In this document: piece by piece, positions 14,802-14,946 of the stretch
How the letters are laid out: every line of letters begins with the position of its first letter
Position numbering within the stretch: position 1 is the first letter of the stretch
Source of the DNA: Thermoplasmata archaeon
Lineage (GTDB): Archaea > Thermoplasmatota > Thermoplasmata > Thermoplasmatales > Thermoplasmataceae
Length of the DNA: 14,946 bases
Direction: 5' to 3'
Assembly (NCBI GenBank): GCA_021826835.1
Contig: JAKAYH010000017.1
Span: forward strand, 1 to 14,946
Position numbers and translations under genes: made by a program
Notes under the pieces: model-generated
Database searches by the model: none
What the model was told of the DNA's origin: nothing
Seen by the model: the letters and a program-made list of their open reading frames with translations, nothing else

Positions 14802-14946
14802 ATGAAATCGGAAGAGAGAGAGGAAAGATATAGGGCAATCAAATTCCTTGCAATCATTGCAATTACAGCAATGATGGCTATTCCCATCATTCAGCATATT
14901 CAGAATGAATATGCATCCACACCGGTGGAATCATATTCATATTACA
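14802..14946 (+). CDS. N-terminus of a membrane-anchored or secreted protein, cut by window end
   Basis: 48 codons are visible before the sequence ends. The product starts with a highly charged stretch (MKSEEREERYRAIK), followed by a single hydrophobic segment at about residues 15-33 (FLAIIAITAMMAIPIIQHI), then a polar Ser/Tyr/Pro-rich start of a presumably external part (NEYASTPVESYSYY). This is an uncleaved signal anchor or a signal peptide. No family can be named from so little. The frame is open upstream to a TAG at 14754-14756 but has no other ATG, GTG or TTG, so the ATG at 14802 is the likely start. The repeats and TATA box upstream suggest regulated expression. Confidence 0.6.
   Translation, partial: MKSEEREERYRAIKFLAIIAITAMMAIPIIQHIQNEYASTPVESYSYY

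Noticed and set aside
1..14946. CRISPR array, integrase, tRNA attachment site or defence genes
   Set aside because: Looked for regularly spaced repeats, integrase motifs and tRNA genes on both strands; none seen in this window.

Overview
The window reads as chromosomal DNA of an archaeon, most likely a Thermoplasmatales member (Thermoplasma/Ferroplasma/Cuniculiplasma-like acidophile). Signs are an archaeal GEK1-type D-aminoacyl-tRNA deacylase, a Tsr3 rRNA-modification enzyme, a compact 784-residue ValRS, TATA-like boxes about 25-28 bp before several start codons (leaderless transcripts), few Shine-Dalgarno sites, frequent TTG/GTG starts, and low G+C. The assignment is by inspection only.

Layout. 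(1) 1-1654, plus strand: the 3' part of a type I glutamine synthetase gene followed by tsr3. (2) 1660-3066, minus strand: a PP-loop ATPase-fold protein with a cysteine cluster, convergent with tsr3. (3) About 3067-7250: an AT-rich accessory island with every intact gene on the minus strand. In transcription order it holds a secreted Asn-rich protein with a Gly/Ala-rich hydrophobic hairpin (268 aa), a 4-TM protein (169 aa), a plus-strand fragment that looks like a decayed transposase, another 4-TM protein (157 aa), a second hairpin protein (254 aa) and a 3-TM protein (107 aa). (4) 7249-10427, minus strand: a DUF1611/DgcN-like protein translationally coupled to a threonine-synthase-like PLP enzyme, then, beyond a 370-bp AT-rich gap, the D-aminoacyl-tRNA deacylase gene. 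(5) 10595-14443, plus strand: valS and a DEAD-box RNA helicase. (6) 14444-14946: a regulatory-looking region and the start of a gene for a membrane-anchored or secreted protein, cut by the window end.

The most interesting candidate is the island. Two proteins that share a hydrophobic motif, each next to small multi-TM proteins, look like two archaeocin (pore-forming toxin) plus immunity cassettes. The first has an 11-G tract exactly between its TATA box and its leaderless ATG, a possible slipped-strand switch. This is inference from protein architecture; I recognise no known archaeocin family. A second theme is D-amino acid handling: DUF1611 (DgcN family, D-glutamate N-acetyltransferase), a fold-type II PLP enzyme and the D-aminoacyl-tRNA deacylase lie side by side.
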